DNA of 64,000 nucleotides from Formicarius rufipectus. Taxonomy: Eukaryota; Chordata; Aves; Passeriformes; Formicariidae. The DNA lies in assembly GCA_013399695.1 (NCBI GenBank), contig VXAU01003738.1:1562-65561 (forward strand), given 5' to 3'. Positions 52,131 to 61,631 of the stretch are shown here, in pieces. The position numbers were made by a program, and so were the translations under genes. The first letter of the stretch is position 1, and each line of letters begins with the position of its first letter. The notes beneath the pieces were generated by a model. The model was given only the letters and a program-made list of their open reading frames with translations. It searched no databases and was not told the DNA's origin.

Positions 52131-55100
52131 GTACAGTCACTGAAGACATCTCTTAAAAACATGTTGAGACTAAAATGCTTGGATATCAAAATATAAATTA
52201 TTTTGTAAAGAATCAGCTCTCTCAGGACTAGAAAAGCTTACATAGTAATATGATTTTATTTAATTTTTCTTCTAAGTTCCTTCTTGCACTTAATTTATAA
52301 TGTTCCCAGGGCAGGTGCATTTTAAGATTCTTAGAACTTATCAATGGGTGGACTGCCCTTCCTTTTCTTTTCTTCAGTTCAAGGGAACTAAAACATACTC
52401 ACCCTGATAATTTGTTGACACGAAGAGTATAAAAATGAAATAGTGAATGTGCATTATTCCGTCAAGAAGTCAGTAACAAAAAAACAGTGAGGTCTGGAAA
52501 CTGGGCCAAGCTCAAGGTGAATATGCAAGTTTAGCTTTCAATAATTACCTCAGTTGCTGAATGTGAAAAATAATTTCATGTAGATGCTACCATTTCTTAA
52601 GTCCATAAAGAATTGCTATAAGGAATGAGAATTCAAATGACACCCTTCCTATGTTTCTTTAATGCAAAAATTTAAAACATTAGTTAAAACTAAAACTGTC
52701 CTCAGTATTGGTATTGGTACTTAAGCAACATAGAACAAATTTCTCATTTTACTTCTCTGTCTTTTAAATGCTAAGCAGCAGAGATGATTGCTTTGTCTGA
52801 TCCTGTAACCTTCATCTCACTTCCTCTCTCAGTTGACTTTTGACTTTCTTTTCCAGAGTTACCTGTGACTGGTGCTGTGAAACGTGTTCTATGGTAAATC
52901 ATACACGTTCACAGCAGAGCTTAGGGAAAGGCACAGTTTGCACCTTGTGTGCTTTGAGCTAAGGTCTCCTGTGGTCAAAATCAGTGTGTTGATCACAGTG
53001 CTGTCTTTGTAATACAGGTAGAAGCAGAAAGCATAGAAGGAGAAAAAATAAGAGTAGCGCCAGTTGTTTACAGTTAGTAAACTAAAGTAAGACCTGTAAT
53101 ATCAGCTTTTTTACCTTACCTCTTTAATGCTGTATGTGGCAGATTACAGACATCACTAACATTTCTTATTTATTGACTGACTTTTTCCTTCTTTAAATGG
53201 GCTATCCATACTGTTCAGTATGAACTGGGATGTGTGTGTTAAAATGTTATTTAAAATGTCCTTCTCTGTGCATCAAGGAATGAGCCACACCATTTGTGCA
53301 CAAAGAAATAAGCTTTCATTTGTGTAGGTAGGTTATGGTAACCATGTAGAATTGTTTGAGTTTATAATTAGGAAAAGATACTATCCTGCTGTGGAAAATG
53401 AGAACACTTTCAATAGCAGAAATATTGTTTACAGAGGTTAAAATTCCAAGGATGGTGACCAGCTCTACAGTAGGAAGTTTGTATTTTGCAGTTTCCCTCA
53501 GAGGTATTTAAAAAGATCTTAAAACTTCTGAGTCCATGAAACATTCAGAACATTCAAAACAATTTAGTACTGACTCACTGGGTTTTGCTGTAATAAACCA
53601 ATATCCTTTCAAGAATATAGTTTTATAACTAAAGTGATGGGTCCAGTGCTCTGGAATACTGAATTCAAAGGCTTCATTATTAATAGATAGAGTGATATTC
53701 TTAGTGGACATTTTGGGGAAGTGTTGGTGGAGGATACATTTCAAAATTTTCAGACACTGCAGGTGGAATTTACTTAAGCATAGGTGCTTAAATGATAGAT
53801 TTATAGAAAGAATGTAATCATTCTGGAAAGAGAGCATCTCCAGAGAAGAGTCTGCAATCCCTCTTGTCTCTATTTTTAGTGATTTTTTTTGTCCTTTCAA
53901 AAATCTATGGAGATAACTCTCCTTAGTTGTTTCTATATTGTCTATATAAACATCCTCGGCCTCAAGCTTTGTCTAGACAGTTAAATTCTGAACTGCTATA
54001 TATTGAAGATATTTCAAATTATATGTTTGTGTAATTAAACTCTGGTCTGTCCTTCACTCCTATCACTCCTCAAAGCCTCTCTTATGTAAAGTTTATCTTC
54101 TGAGGGTCTGTAACAGAGCCTTCTTAGAGAACAGATAGCTGTTTCTTTTGCATTATGTCTAGTTTTTGAACAAATGTCTGTCTCCTTTAGATAGAAGTGT
54201 TGACTCTCAGTGTATAAGTCTGTACTTATTTTCAATGTACAAAGAATATTTTAAGGCTTAAAGCCACTCTGCTGTTTTGCAAGGAATATTTCACATAAAA
54301 TGGTAAATCAATATGTCTACAGATAAGTACTTCATCAATTTCTAGAGATTGCATAGTGAGAAAATTAATTCACCTCAGCAACATCAGCACCTAGGTGGAA
54401 TCAGTTTATGCTCTTTGGAAGAATTATTTCTAAAATTATCTATTAATTATCAAAATTCTGAATTCCAGGAAACTTTATGCACAGATTTCATGATGGGTAG
54501 AACCTCTGAAAAAAGGTTATATAGAAATAAGGACACAGTGGAAGAAAAAACCCACCAACTTTAAAGACTTTAAGATGTGCTGAAGCACTGCAGAAGAGGT
54601 GGGTACAATATAATTATTGTAACAAATTGTTTAGTCTAGATTTACTAGATGAAAAATTCACTATGAAGAAAGAGATCTATGAAGGAAATACAGATCTAGT
54701 TCTGTCCTTAAGTACATTTATCTTGATTTCAAAGAAAGCCATGCATACATACATATGGGTAGAATTTCCCTAATTTATTGATTTCTATAAAAGCTCCTAC
54801 TGTACTGTGTGCAAACTGTGCACAAAACATGTTCTCTACAACGACAAGTGCCATTCAGTACTGACAGGTGCATCCCTTTCTCTCAGTCAAAGCTATGGCT
54901 AGCAAGTGTCTCTGAGACTAAGACCATGCTATCTAAACGTTTGAGGGAAACCTCACAAAGCAGACGAAAAGAAGAGGCACCCTCTTTCAGATGGATCTCA
55001 GTATTAAAAAATTTTGAGCTGCCTGTAAGTGTTGATTTCTCTCTACTGAATGTGTAGGCAGCTTGTGTCTTCTAACTGAAGCCACTTTACACCTGCTAAG

Positions 55101-55506
55101 CTTTCAGAGTAAGATTTCAAAGTCTATGGACCCCACTTACAAGTGCAGTATATCCTTGAATACTGACATATATGCATTCGGTCACTGAACTCAGACCTAC
55201 GGATCACTCAGTGGCAGAAGTGGGGATGATGACATTTCTTCTGTATGAGTTCTCTAAGTCTTCTCCTTGACCTGTTTTTGTTATTGCTGAATAAGGAATG
55301 CCTGACCTGAGTCACACTGTTCATGTTCAGAATATGCTTGTAAAACAGTCAGTTCTGTAATAAGGAAACTACTTCCAACTTGTAAAATCAGAGAAGGCAC
55401 TGTATGTGTTTCCATTCTCTTCAGTCCCCTTCTGACTCCAGGTTTCTGTGCCACCGTGAAGACAAGTGTTCATCTTTGCCTGGGTATGTGACCATGCGAC
55501 CATTTT
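52131..55506. other. AT-rich non-coding block, longest ORF of the window
   Basis: No gene is recognised. The longest frame of the whole window, 130 codons at 53508-53900 on the minus strand, lies here. It has no domain, signal peptide or repeat resemblance, and a frame this long is expected about once in two such windows by chance, so I do not call it a gene. No transposon was identified. Confidence 0.5.
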
Positions 55507-55578
55507 GGTTTTTTTTTTTTTGGTTGGTTGGTTTTGTTTTTGGGGTTTTGTTTGTTTGTTTTTTTCTTTGTTTGTTTA
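55507..55578. repeat. T12 plus (GGTT)n/(GTTT)n low-complexity tract
   Basis: A T run is followed by GGTTGGTTGGTT, then GTTTT and GTTT units. It is similar in composition and unit types to the blocks at 3466-3640 and 10620-10704. The 80-codon frame that crosses it translates the repeat as F, W, G and V. Confidence 0.9.
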
Positions 55579-56308
55579 ATGTACATTGTTGTCTGTTTTA
55601 CAGGATCTCTGTAGTGTGCAACTTCTACTCTAAATCTCAGCAATAGTTTTATGAAAATTCAGGTTTTGAGAAGTGGAGAATGAAAGAGGAAGACACTACA
55701 TGAATACATGAATACGTGCAAAGAAAAAGATGAAAAATAAAATTTTTGGATCTTCAACCCACCAGATCCTATTTTATACAACAAGAGTCAAAGTACAACT
55801 TTAAATTACATTGTCTCAATGATATTGGTAAAATAAGTTAAATTACCAATTACTTATAAATTATGTTTAAAGGCAGAGTGCAAACAGTTAAATTTCCTCA
55901 CCCGCAATCTTCATATAACGTAATAGGGTCTGGCCTACATTACATATGTAAATGTAGAAGTATTTAAGCATTAAATCATTGTGTGATGTTATTAAGCTAA
56001 ATAAAGTAGGATGATACCAGCACTTAGCAGAAAATGCAGCTGTGTGGGTTTATTAGGAGCTGATGTTGTTGTACTGAGTGAGTATGCAGATCTTACAACC
56101 CACAGTTTGGTTGGACATGACAGTGTGCAGAAGACCACTAAAATAGAGTTCCTGTTATGCTGAGCATATTAAACATCTCTTGGCCTTTTCTGTAAGGACA
56201 GGATGTTACAATTTAAAAAAAAAAAAAAAAAAGAAGAAAAAAAAAAGATACAAAATCCAATATATATCATTTCAGTCTGTTTACTTTTAAATTACCTTAG
56301 TTCTTGGG
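55579..56308. other. AT-rich non-coding block
   Basis: Nothing is recognised apart from the A-rich tract at 56215-56247. Confidence 0.5.
56215..56247 (+). repeat. A-rich tract (A18, then GAAGA10)
   Basis: Eighteen A's, GAAG and another ten A's lie about 60 bp from the minus-strand LTR at 56309. The two are not obviously related. Confidence 0.9.
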
Positions 56309-56377
56309 TGTGTCGGGTTTGCTAAGCTCCCCGCCAAACACAGCTATGTGCCGGCTAGCTCTCCCCACCCCACTCCC

Positions 56378-56394
56378 NNNNNNNNNNNNNNNNN
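56378..56394. other. Assembly gap, 17 N
   Basis: Seventeen N's lie inside the GC-rich part of the minus-strand LTR, between C-rich flanks. GC-rich sequence that reads poorly is the probable cause. Confidence 0.98.
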
Positions 56395-56545
56395 TCCCTC
56401 CTCTATCGGCAGAGACAACAGCTCTCAGCCAGGCCTGAGCTCAGAGAGATGAGCCGAGGCCTAAACACCGAGAGCTGCTGGCTCCGTGTCCACCCGACAA
56501 GCGAGAGAAGAGGAAAAGAGAGACAGACAGGAAACTCCCTCCTGT

Positions 56546-56552
56546 CTTTATA
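56546..56552 (-). promoter_or_regulatory. Putative TATA box of the minus-strand LTR
   Basis: The plus strand reads ctttata, giving TATAAAG on the minus strand, preceded there by a TTACGTAA palindrome 7 bp upstream (56560-56567) and followed by GC-rich sequence. This is the arrangement of a retroviral U3 promoter. Activity is inference. Confidence 0.45.
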
Positions 56553-56687
56553 CACCTGATTACGTAAGGGAATGATATGGAATACTTCCTTGGTTTTGTA
56601 TCCTGGTTTCTAGGGAAGGCCTACAGAAAAACTACCACATTGGGACACATCACTTACCTTGTCCTAACCGGTGGGTTTCTGAACACA

Positions 56688-57054
56688 AGCCATGTACTTC
56701 AGAAAGTAAAGTTACAGCAGTATAATAAAATCACCTCCAATGTTTCTTTCTTTCATGCTAGAAGAAATTTGAAGCCTCCTTGTTGGTAAAATGCTTTCCT
56801 GATCTCCATCAAAAAGTTTCAAGAGAATTTGAGTGTAGTCTCCTCTCAAGATGTTTGTGTGCTCTCTCAGTTTGGGAACACATACACTTTCCAAAACATC
56901 AGCCTTTTATCTTTAGATTGACCCATATCAATCAGTTGAGTTAAAACTGTAGATCTTGTTCTGCAAGCCAAACACTACAGCTTGTTGGGTTGTTTCTTTC
57001 AGAGTTCGAAAAAGCCTTCAGAAAATTTATTCTTTTAAAAAGATTTTTACAAAC
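56688..57054. other. Non-coding spacer between two LTRs
   Basis: No gene or repeat is recognised. The minus-strand frame at 56712-56894 (60 codons) has no identifiable content. Confidence 0.5.
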
Positions 57055-57279
57055 ATTTTTATTATATTAAAGAACAAGGAAACTAAATAATATTTTTCAT
57101 CTTTAGTTTTAAATATAAAAACAAATTCTGTACAAATTCTGAGTAATCCAAGTTTACAGTATTTCTAGGCAGAAATATTTTTCCATTGTACATATTTGAC
57201 GGTGATACAGAATGATACAGTGATTTATTTCCAAAGACTCTGAATATGAAAGCTTAACAGTTCATACTAATTATACATC
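57055..57279 (+). repeat. First copy of a 225-bp direct duplication
   Basis: This AT-rich sequence is repeated at 57538-57762, exactly 483 bp downstream. I count two differences over 225 bp: C/T at 57200 against 57683, and A/G at 57217 against 57700. The copy stops at 57279, precisely where the LTR at 57280 begins with TGTCATGGG. The repeat is far too long to be a retroviral target-site duplication. Confidence 0.93.
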
Positions 57280-57536
57280 TGTCATGGGTTTCCATAACTG
57301 AATTTTAGTAGAAAAGTAGAAGTACTTTAGTAGAAGCTGCTAGAAGTTTCTCCTGTCCTGTTGAGCTAATTAAAATTACAGTTACGCCTCTGTGATACAT
57401 ATGCAAGAATTGGAGTGTTTGTGCAGTTGAAAAATTCCAGCTTTGAGATAACAAGACAGACAGACAGAGACCAAGGTCAGAAGAAGAAGAGCAGGAGGAG
57501 GCGAAGGAAGAACCATGCTGGAGCAGGGGGAGGGGG
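57280..57536 (+). mobile_element. 5' part of an ERVL-like LTR, truncated at an N
   Basis: The sequence begins with TG in TGTCATGGGTTTCCATAAC, followed by 'gaattttagtag', 'agctgctagaagtttc', 'gcctctgtgata' and a purine-rich section with 'gagaccaaggtcag' and 'tggagcaggggg'. This order matches the start of an LTR family that I recall as common in bird, especially songbird, genomes and usually classed with ERVL-like elements. That LTR is several times longer, so only its first ~257 bp are present, and the copy ends abruptly at the undetermined base 57537. No internal retroviral coding sequence is present. Confidence 0.8.
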
Positions 57537-57537
57537 N
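57537..57537. other. Single N at the LTR/duplication junction
   Basis: One undetermined base lies exactly where the truncated LTR stops and the second flank copy starts. It looks like a forced join by the assembler or gap filler, not a natural boundary. Confidence 0.9.
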
Positions 57538-57762
57538 ATTTTTATTATATTAAAGAACAAGGAAACTAAATAATATTTTTCATCTTTAGTTTTAAATATA
57601 AAAACAAATTCTGTACAAATTCTGAGTAATCCAAGTTTACAGTATTTCTAGGCAGAAATATTTTTCCATTGTACATATTTGATGGTGATACAGAATGATG
57701 CAGTGATTTATTTCCAAAGACTCTGAATATGAAAGCTTAACAGTTCATACTAATTATACATC
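57538..57762 (+). repeat. Second copy of the 225-bp duplication, reading through the site
   Basis: This copy matches 57055-57279 at all but two positions. It then continues without interruption into 'aatgtgatttaca' (57763 onward). It therefore looks like the uninterrupted (empty) version of the locus where the LTR at 57280 inserted. Confidence 0.93.
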
Positions 57763-58773
57763 AATGTGATTTACAATAAAGATTTGGCATTAGGATCTTG
57801 GCTAGCACATGGTAACACACAATTGTAACATGCACTTATTATTCAATTCAGTGTCTTTGTCATTTTGTATTTCATACTCTAGAGAGATTTCAAAATGAAA
57901 TAAAAGATGACACTAAATATGAGGTACTTCAGGATACAATGTTTCATTTTGAAACTAAGCAGATGAACCAAAACCAAAAAGAATTGTCATTACAGCATGA
58001 AGCCATTATCATTTCCTTTTTGAAATTCTACAAAGAAAAGTCATGTAAGTAGCAGTAAATCCTGCATGTTTGACTACACTAGCTAATTAGAAAATAATGA
58101 TGCCATGGCATTTTGTCAAAGTTGCTGGTGATCTTTAATGTGCATTTCAGATTTAGTACACAAAATGCTGAATTATTTTTTGTTATTTGTTGCCTTTCGA
58201 TATGTGACGTGGTTATTTTCTACAATAAATAAATAATTTTTAAAAAGTTGATAGATGATATAGAAAGTTTCTCTGCTTAATTAGCTTTGAAAAGTGCAGA
58301 CAAAACTCTTTGGAATCCTTATATCCTTGACAAGCAGTTCAAGCTGAGAGAATTTACTGATACTTACCAGCCACCCACAGTTTCTGTGGGACAGATGAGA
58401 AACTGCAAACTACTTTTAAAAAGTGTAAAATAAATAAGTGAATCCTTCTCTGTGACTATTGATTAAGATTAAGCTTCCTCCAGTATCTGTAGCCCTCCCT
58501 CCAGGGATGATATTATAGTGATTTATATAATTTGGAATTGTCAGAAACTATTTGTCTGACACTCCTTTACACAAAAACAAATTCAGGGACAAATGGACAG
58601 TAGAAATAAATAACAGAAACTGTGGTTTGGCATATCAAAGTAATTATTTAATTTATTGCATTTGACATTTCCTCATCAGAGTTTTTTTGCACCTTGCGTC
58701 TGCCATTCAGATGCTCCATCTTTATATAATCAGTAACACAGGGCGTGTTGTAGAGCTATAAACTGACCTTTGC
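57763..58773. other. AT-rich non-coding block, nothing recognised
   Basis: No exon, RNA gene or transposon is recognised between the duplication and the CR1 pair. Confidence 0.5.
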
Positions 58774-59080
58774 TCTCCTCGCCCTCTGCTCTACTCTGGT
58801 GAGACTCCACCTGGATTGCTGCATCCAGCTCTGGGACCCCCAAAATAAGAATGACAAGAACTTACTGTAGCAAGTCCAGAGGAAGCCACCAAGATGATCA
58901 GAGAGCTTGAGCACCTATTCCATGAAGATAGACTGAGAGCCCTGGAGTTCTTCAGAATGGAGGAGAGACTCCAGGGAGAACTGAAAGCACTTTCCAATAC
59001 CTAAAGTGGGCCTATAAGAAAGTTGGAGAAGGACTTTTTACAAAGGCATGTAGTGACAGGACAATGTATGGGTATCTGAA
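58774..59080 (+). mobile_element. CR1 LINE ORF2 C-terminal fragment, truncated at both ends
   Basis: Plus-strand CR1 is recognisable by 'ctggtgagactccacctgga' near 58797, 'gtccagaggaagccaccaagatgatcagag' near 58877, 'agactccagggagaactgaaag' near 58967 and 'ggactttttacaaaggcatgtagtgacaggaca' near 59032. It encodes the distal end of the ORF2 protein (after the reverse-transcriptase core) with frame breaks. Unlike the copies at 5375, 20558 and 43125, it lacks the CR1 3' UTR and octamer tail. It is therefore broken at the 3' side, close to where the inverted fragment at 59092 begins. Confidence 0.88.
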
Positions 59081-59091
59081 GAACAACTGAT

Positions 59092-59403
59092 CATGCTATA
59101 AAGACTGAAGTAATGAAGGCATTAACTGCCTCAGCCTCTTCCTCATCCTTTATCACTCTGTTTCCTCCTACATCTACTAAAGGATGGAGGAGCTCCTTAG
59201 CCCTCCTTTTGTTGATGATAAAGAAAAACTTTTGTAGTCTTTTATGGCACTAGCCAGACAAAGTTATAGTTGAGCTTTGGTCATTCTAATTTTTCCCCTT
59301 CATAGCCTCATGACATCCTTGTAGTCCTCCTGAGTTCCCTGTTCCTTCTTATAAAATCTATTTTTCCTTTTCAGCCAGGCTGGTCATCTTCACTACTGCC
59401 TCG
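59092..59403 (-). mobile_element. CR1 LINE ORF2 linker fragment, minus strand
   Basis: Read on the minus strand, this corresponds to the stretch of CR1 ORF2 between the endonuclease and reverse-transcriptase domains. Plus-strand landmarks are 'cctcagcctcttcctcatcc' near 59129, 'aaaggatggaggagctccttagccctccttttgttg' near 59180 and 'cctcatgacatccttgtagtcctcctgag' near 59306. On the minus strand these give CR1-like residues such as 'NKRRAKE' and 'DEEKAE' variants. The fragment has neither the 5' nor the 3' end of the element. It points toward the plus-strand fragment at 58774. Confidence 0.82.
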
Positions 59404-60149
59404 TGTTAGTTAACTTTGAATAGCTGTATTAGTTTTCTGTTTTAAAAATTCTACTAAAAGAGTTTACATATTTAAGCAGAAGACTATTTATTTCAAAATT
59501 GTAAAGCACAGGAGAAACTACTTAAATAACTTTTTCTCTTTATTTAAATACTGCAACTTGTTGCTGGAAATTTTAAATGAAATATAATTATGCATTAAAG
59601 AGCAGTTATATTTTACAAGACAATTTCTAATCTAACATTTTAACAAATCACTCTAGGCTGTTATTTGAAATTGCATTCCAAAAATGGTAGATTTTTCTGA
59701 GCTTTTATGAGCAGCTTTCCAATGAAATTTTATCAAAGGTGGAGCCATAGCATTTGAATAAGTTCATGTTATGTGAAGTTAATATGGTGCTTGCAGTTTA
59801 ACATTGCATAATATTTAAACTGAGACCACTATATATATACACATGCAATTATACATACTTCAGATGTCTTATTATATACCTTGTTTAGAGTACAAACATG
59901 TTTGTTTCTAACCTGTTTTTCTAACAGACTTTATGTATATTTTTTGCCAAATTTATATCAAAATAATTACAATTAATCATGCCATTTAGAATCGCCAGAA
60001 CTTAGAATATATATTGTTTAATCTGCTTTTTCATTTTATCATACTGTTGTGTGGATTTCCAGAAGTGAATTAATTTCTATAAAATCCCAACGTAAGCATG
60101 CACTGCAGAAAAATATTTCTGTCTCCCAATCATGTTTCAGGTATTTTTC

Positions 60150-60171
60150 ATTTGCAAATGCTGATTTGCAT
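60150..60171. promoter_or_regulatory. Pair of octamer-like (POU-type) words
   Basis: ATTTGCAAAT and ATTTGCAT occur five bases apart. ATTTGCAT is the reverse complement of the octamer ATGCAAAT bound by POU-domain factors. Such words also occur by chance in AT-rich DNA, and nothing else here marks an enhancer. Confidence 0.2.
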
Positions 60172-61575
60172 CACTTGTGAGATTACACATGCAATGGAAT
60201 TCAAAAGCTACAGCCTTGTTTTTGCATGTAACCTCAAGAATCTGACATAAACCTGAAAATGCCCAAATTATTCAGCTCTGGCTGCAGGGTGTTGGAGAAC
60301 AGGTAAATATACACATTTTTCACTCAACAATCCTAGGAATCACTTTGCTGCACTAAGAAAAAAAATCATCTCACCTAATTTTATAGCTGTTGAATTTAAA
60401 ATGGCTAGCTAAATTACTTGTGTATGCAAAGGGATAGAGAAGAAACATCATAAAACAAGGATCTCTGTGTGTATGTGAGTGAGAAAAGAGGAATACTCTT
60501 TCTGTGTGGAGAAGTAAATATTTGTTTTTGAAGACTGGCAAGGTAGTTGTATCAAGCTGGGAAAATTCAAGAGAACTAGTCTGTAGTCAAAACTGTCATC
60601 TGGGAAATAAACATGAGAAGCTGCCGTCAATGTGGCAATTACTGTTTTAGCTGAAAGAGTTATACTAGTAAAATGCACAATAAAGGCATAGTTATTTAAA
60701 AAGATCCTTTTGATCATATGGCTTAACATCAAGAAGAATCTAAAGAGTTATACATATTGATGTTTCTGTGTTGATAAATGCCATTCTAGAAGCATTATTT
60801 GTTGATCTAACTCTGCTGGTAATAGCAGACCAAGGCAGTAGACACTGGTGATGTTAAGAAAGGGATCAGATAAATTTTAGTAGAAAAATCTATTGATGGC
60901 TATTAATCACTGGATGAAAGGGACAATATCCCCAGGAACTGTCATCATATTTTAACTCTTTCTGTATTGAAGCACCTATTACAACTATTACCAGAAACAA
61001 GTTAGAATGTCAGGTGAATATAATAGAATTCTTTCATGTGCAGATTCAGACTCCTAATTCTGCATATCTCCACATAGCTGTCTGCACTTCAGCTGTGTGG
61101 TTAAGACCCCGTTTCAGAGAGTGGAGAACCAGTCAAACAGTCTAGAGTATCATTTTGCTGACCTACATCCACTTTCAGTTGTAACAGCAGTTTGTTTTCT
61201 GCCAATACTTACTGACAGATCATTTCCTGACCTCCCTTAAGCTATTATCTCTTTCTCTGTATTCTCAGGTTTTATTTGAAAGAACGTAAATCTCTAAACA
61301 TTGTGTTTGTGAAGTTTAGACGTGAATTGAATACAGGCAACACAAAGGTATGTGAAGGAATAATGAAACAATCCTGAGATGTAATGCAGCCTTCCCCCTA
61401 CATTTTTGCAGAACAAAATATAGAGAAAAATTCTTGTTTATCAGATGTCATCACTCTCAAATCTATAATTTCTGCACCTTTAATTATGTGTTTTACATAG
61501 ATTATATATAAAAAAATAAATAATTCTCTACAGTTTAGATCTTCAGAATTACAACCTTCTTGCTGATTTTCTGGG

Positions 61576-61631
61576 AAAACAAAAACAAAACCAAACCAAA
61601 CCAAACCAAAACAAAAAAAAAAAAAAAAAAA
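61576..61631. repeat. (CCAAA)n and A19 tract
   Basis: Four CCAAA units follow AACAAAAACAAAA and lead into AACA and a run of nineteen A's. It is the complementary form of the TTTGG-type blocks elsewhere in the window. The minus-strand frame of 79 codons at 61398-61637 starts in it and is not a gene. Confidence 0.9.

Larger units (their letters stand above)
56309..56687 (-). mobile_element. CpG-rich solo LTR of an endogenous retrovirus
   Basis: The segment starts TGTGTCGGG and ends GAACACA on the plus strand, so it has the TG...CA ends of a retroviral LTR on either strand. Minus-strand orientation is supported by a TATA-like box (ctttata on plus, 56546-56552). A bZIP-type palindrome TTACGTAA (56560-56567) lies upstream of it, and a GC- and CpG-rich R/U5-like part lies downstream (56309-56540). 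The 'aatgatatggaatacttcc' block near 56571 resembles the U3 of known bird LTRs in reverse. No primer-binding site or gag/pol sequence adjoins it, which fits a solo LTR left by recombination. A clear target-site duplication is not visible, so ends may be off by a few bases. A 17-N gap interrupts it. Family unnamed. Confidence 0.65.

Noticed and set aside
53508..53900. 130-codon minus-strand reading frame, the longest in the window
   Set aside because: It has no domain, motif or repeat resemblance. With about 7% stop codons expected at this composition, roughly half a frame this long is expected by chance across six frames of 64 kb.
57055..57762. Flanking repeats as a target-site duplication or an old tandem duplication
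   Set aside because: Retroviral target-site duplications are 4-6 bp, not 225 bp. A natural tandem duplication would not be expected to start and stop exactly at an LTR edge and an N. The mixed-haplotype explanation fits better.
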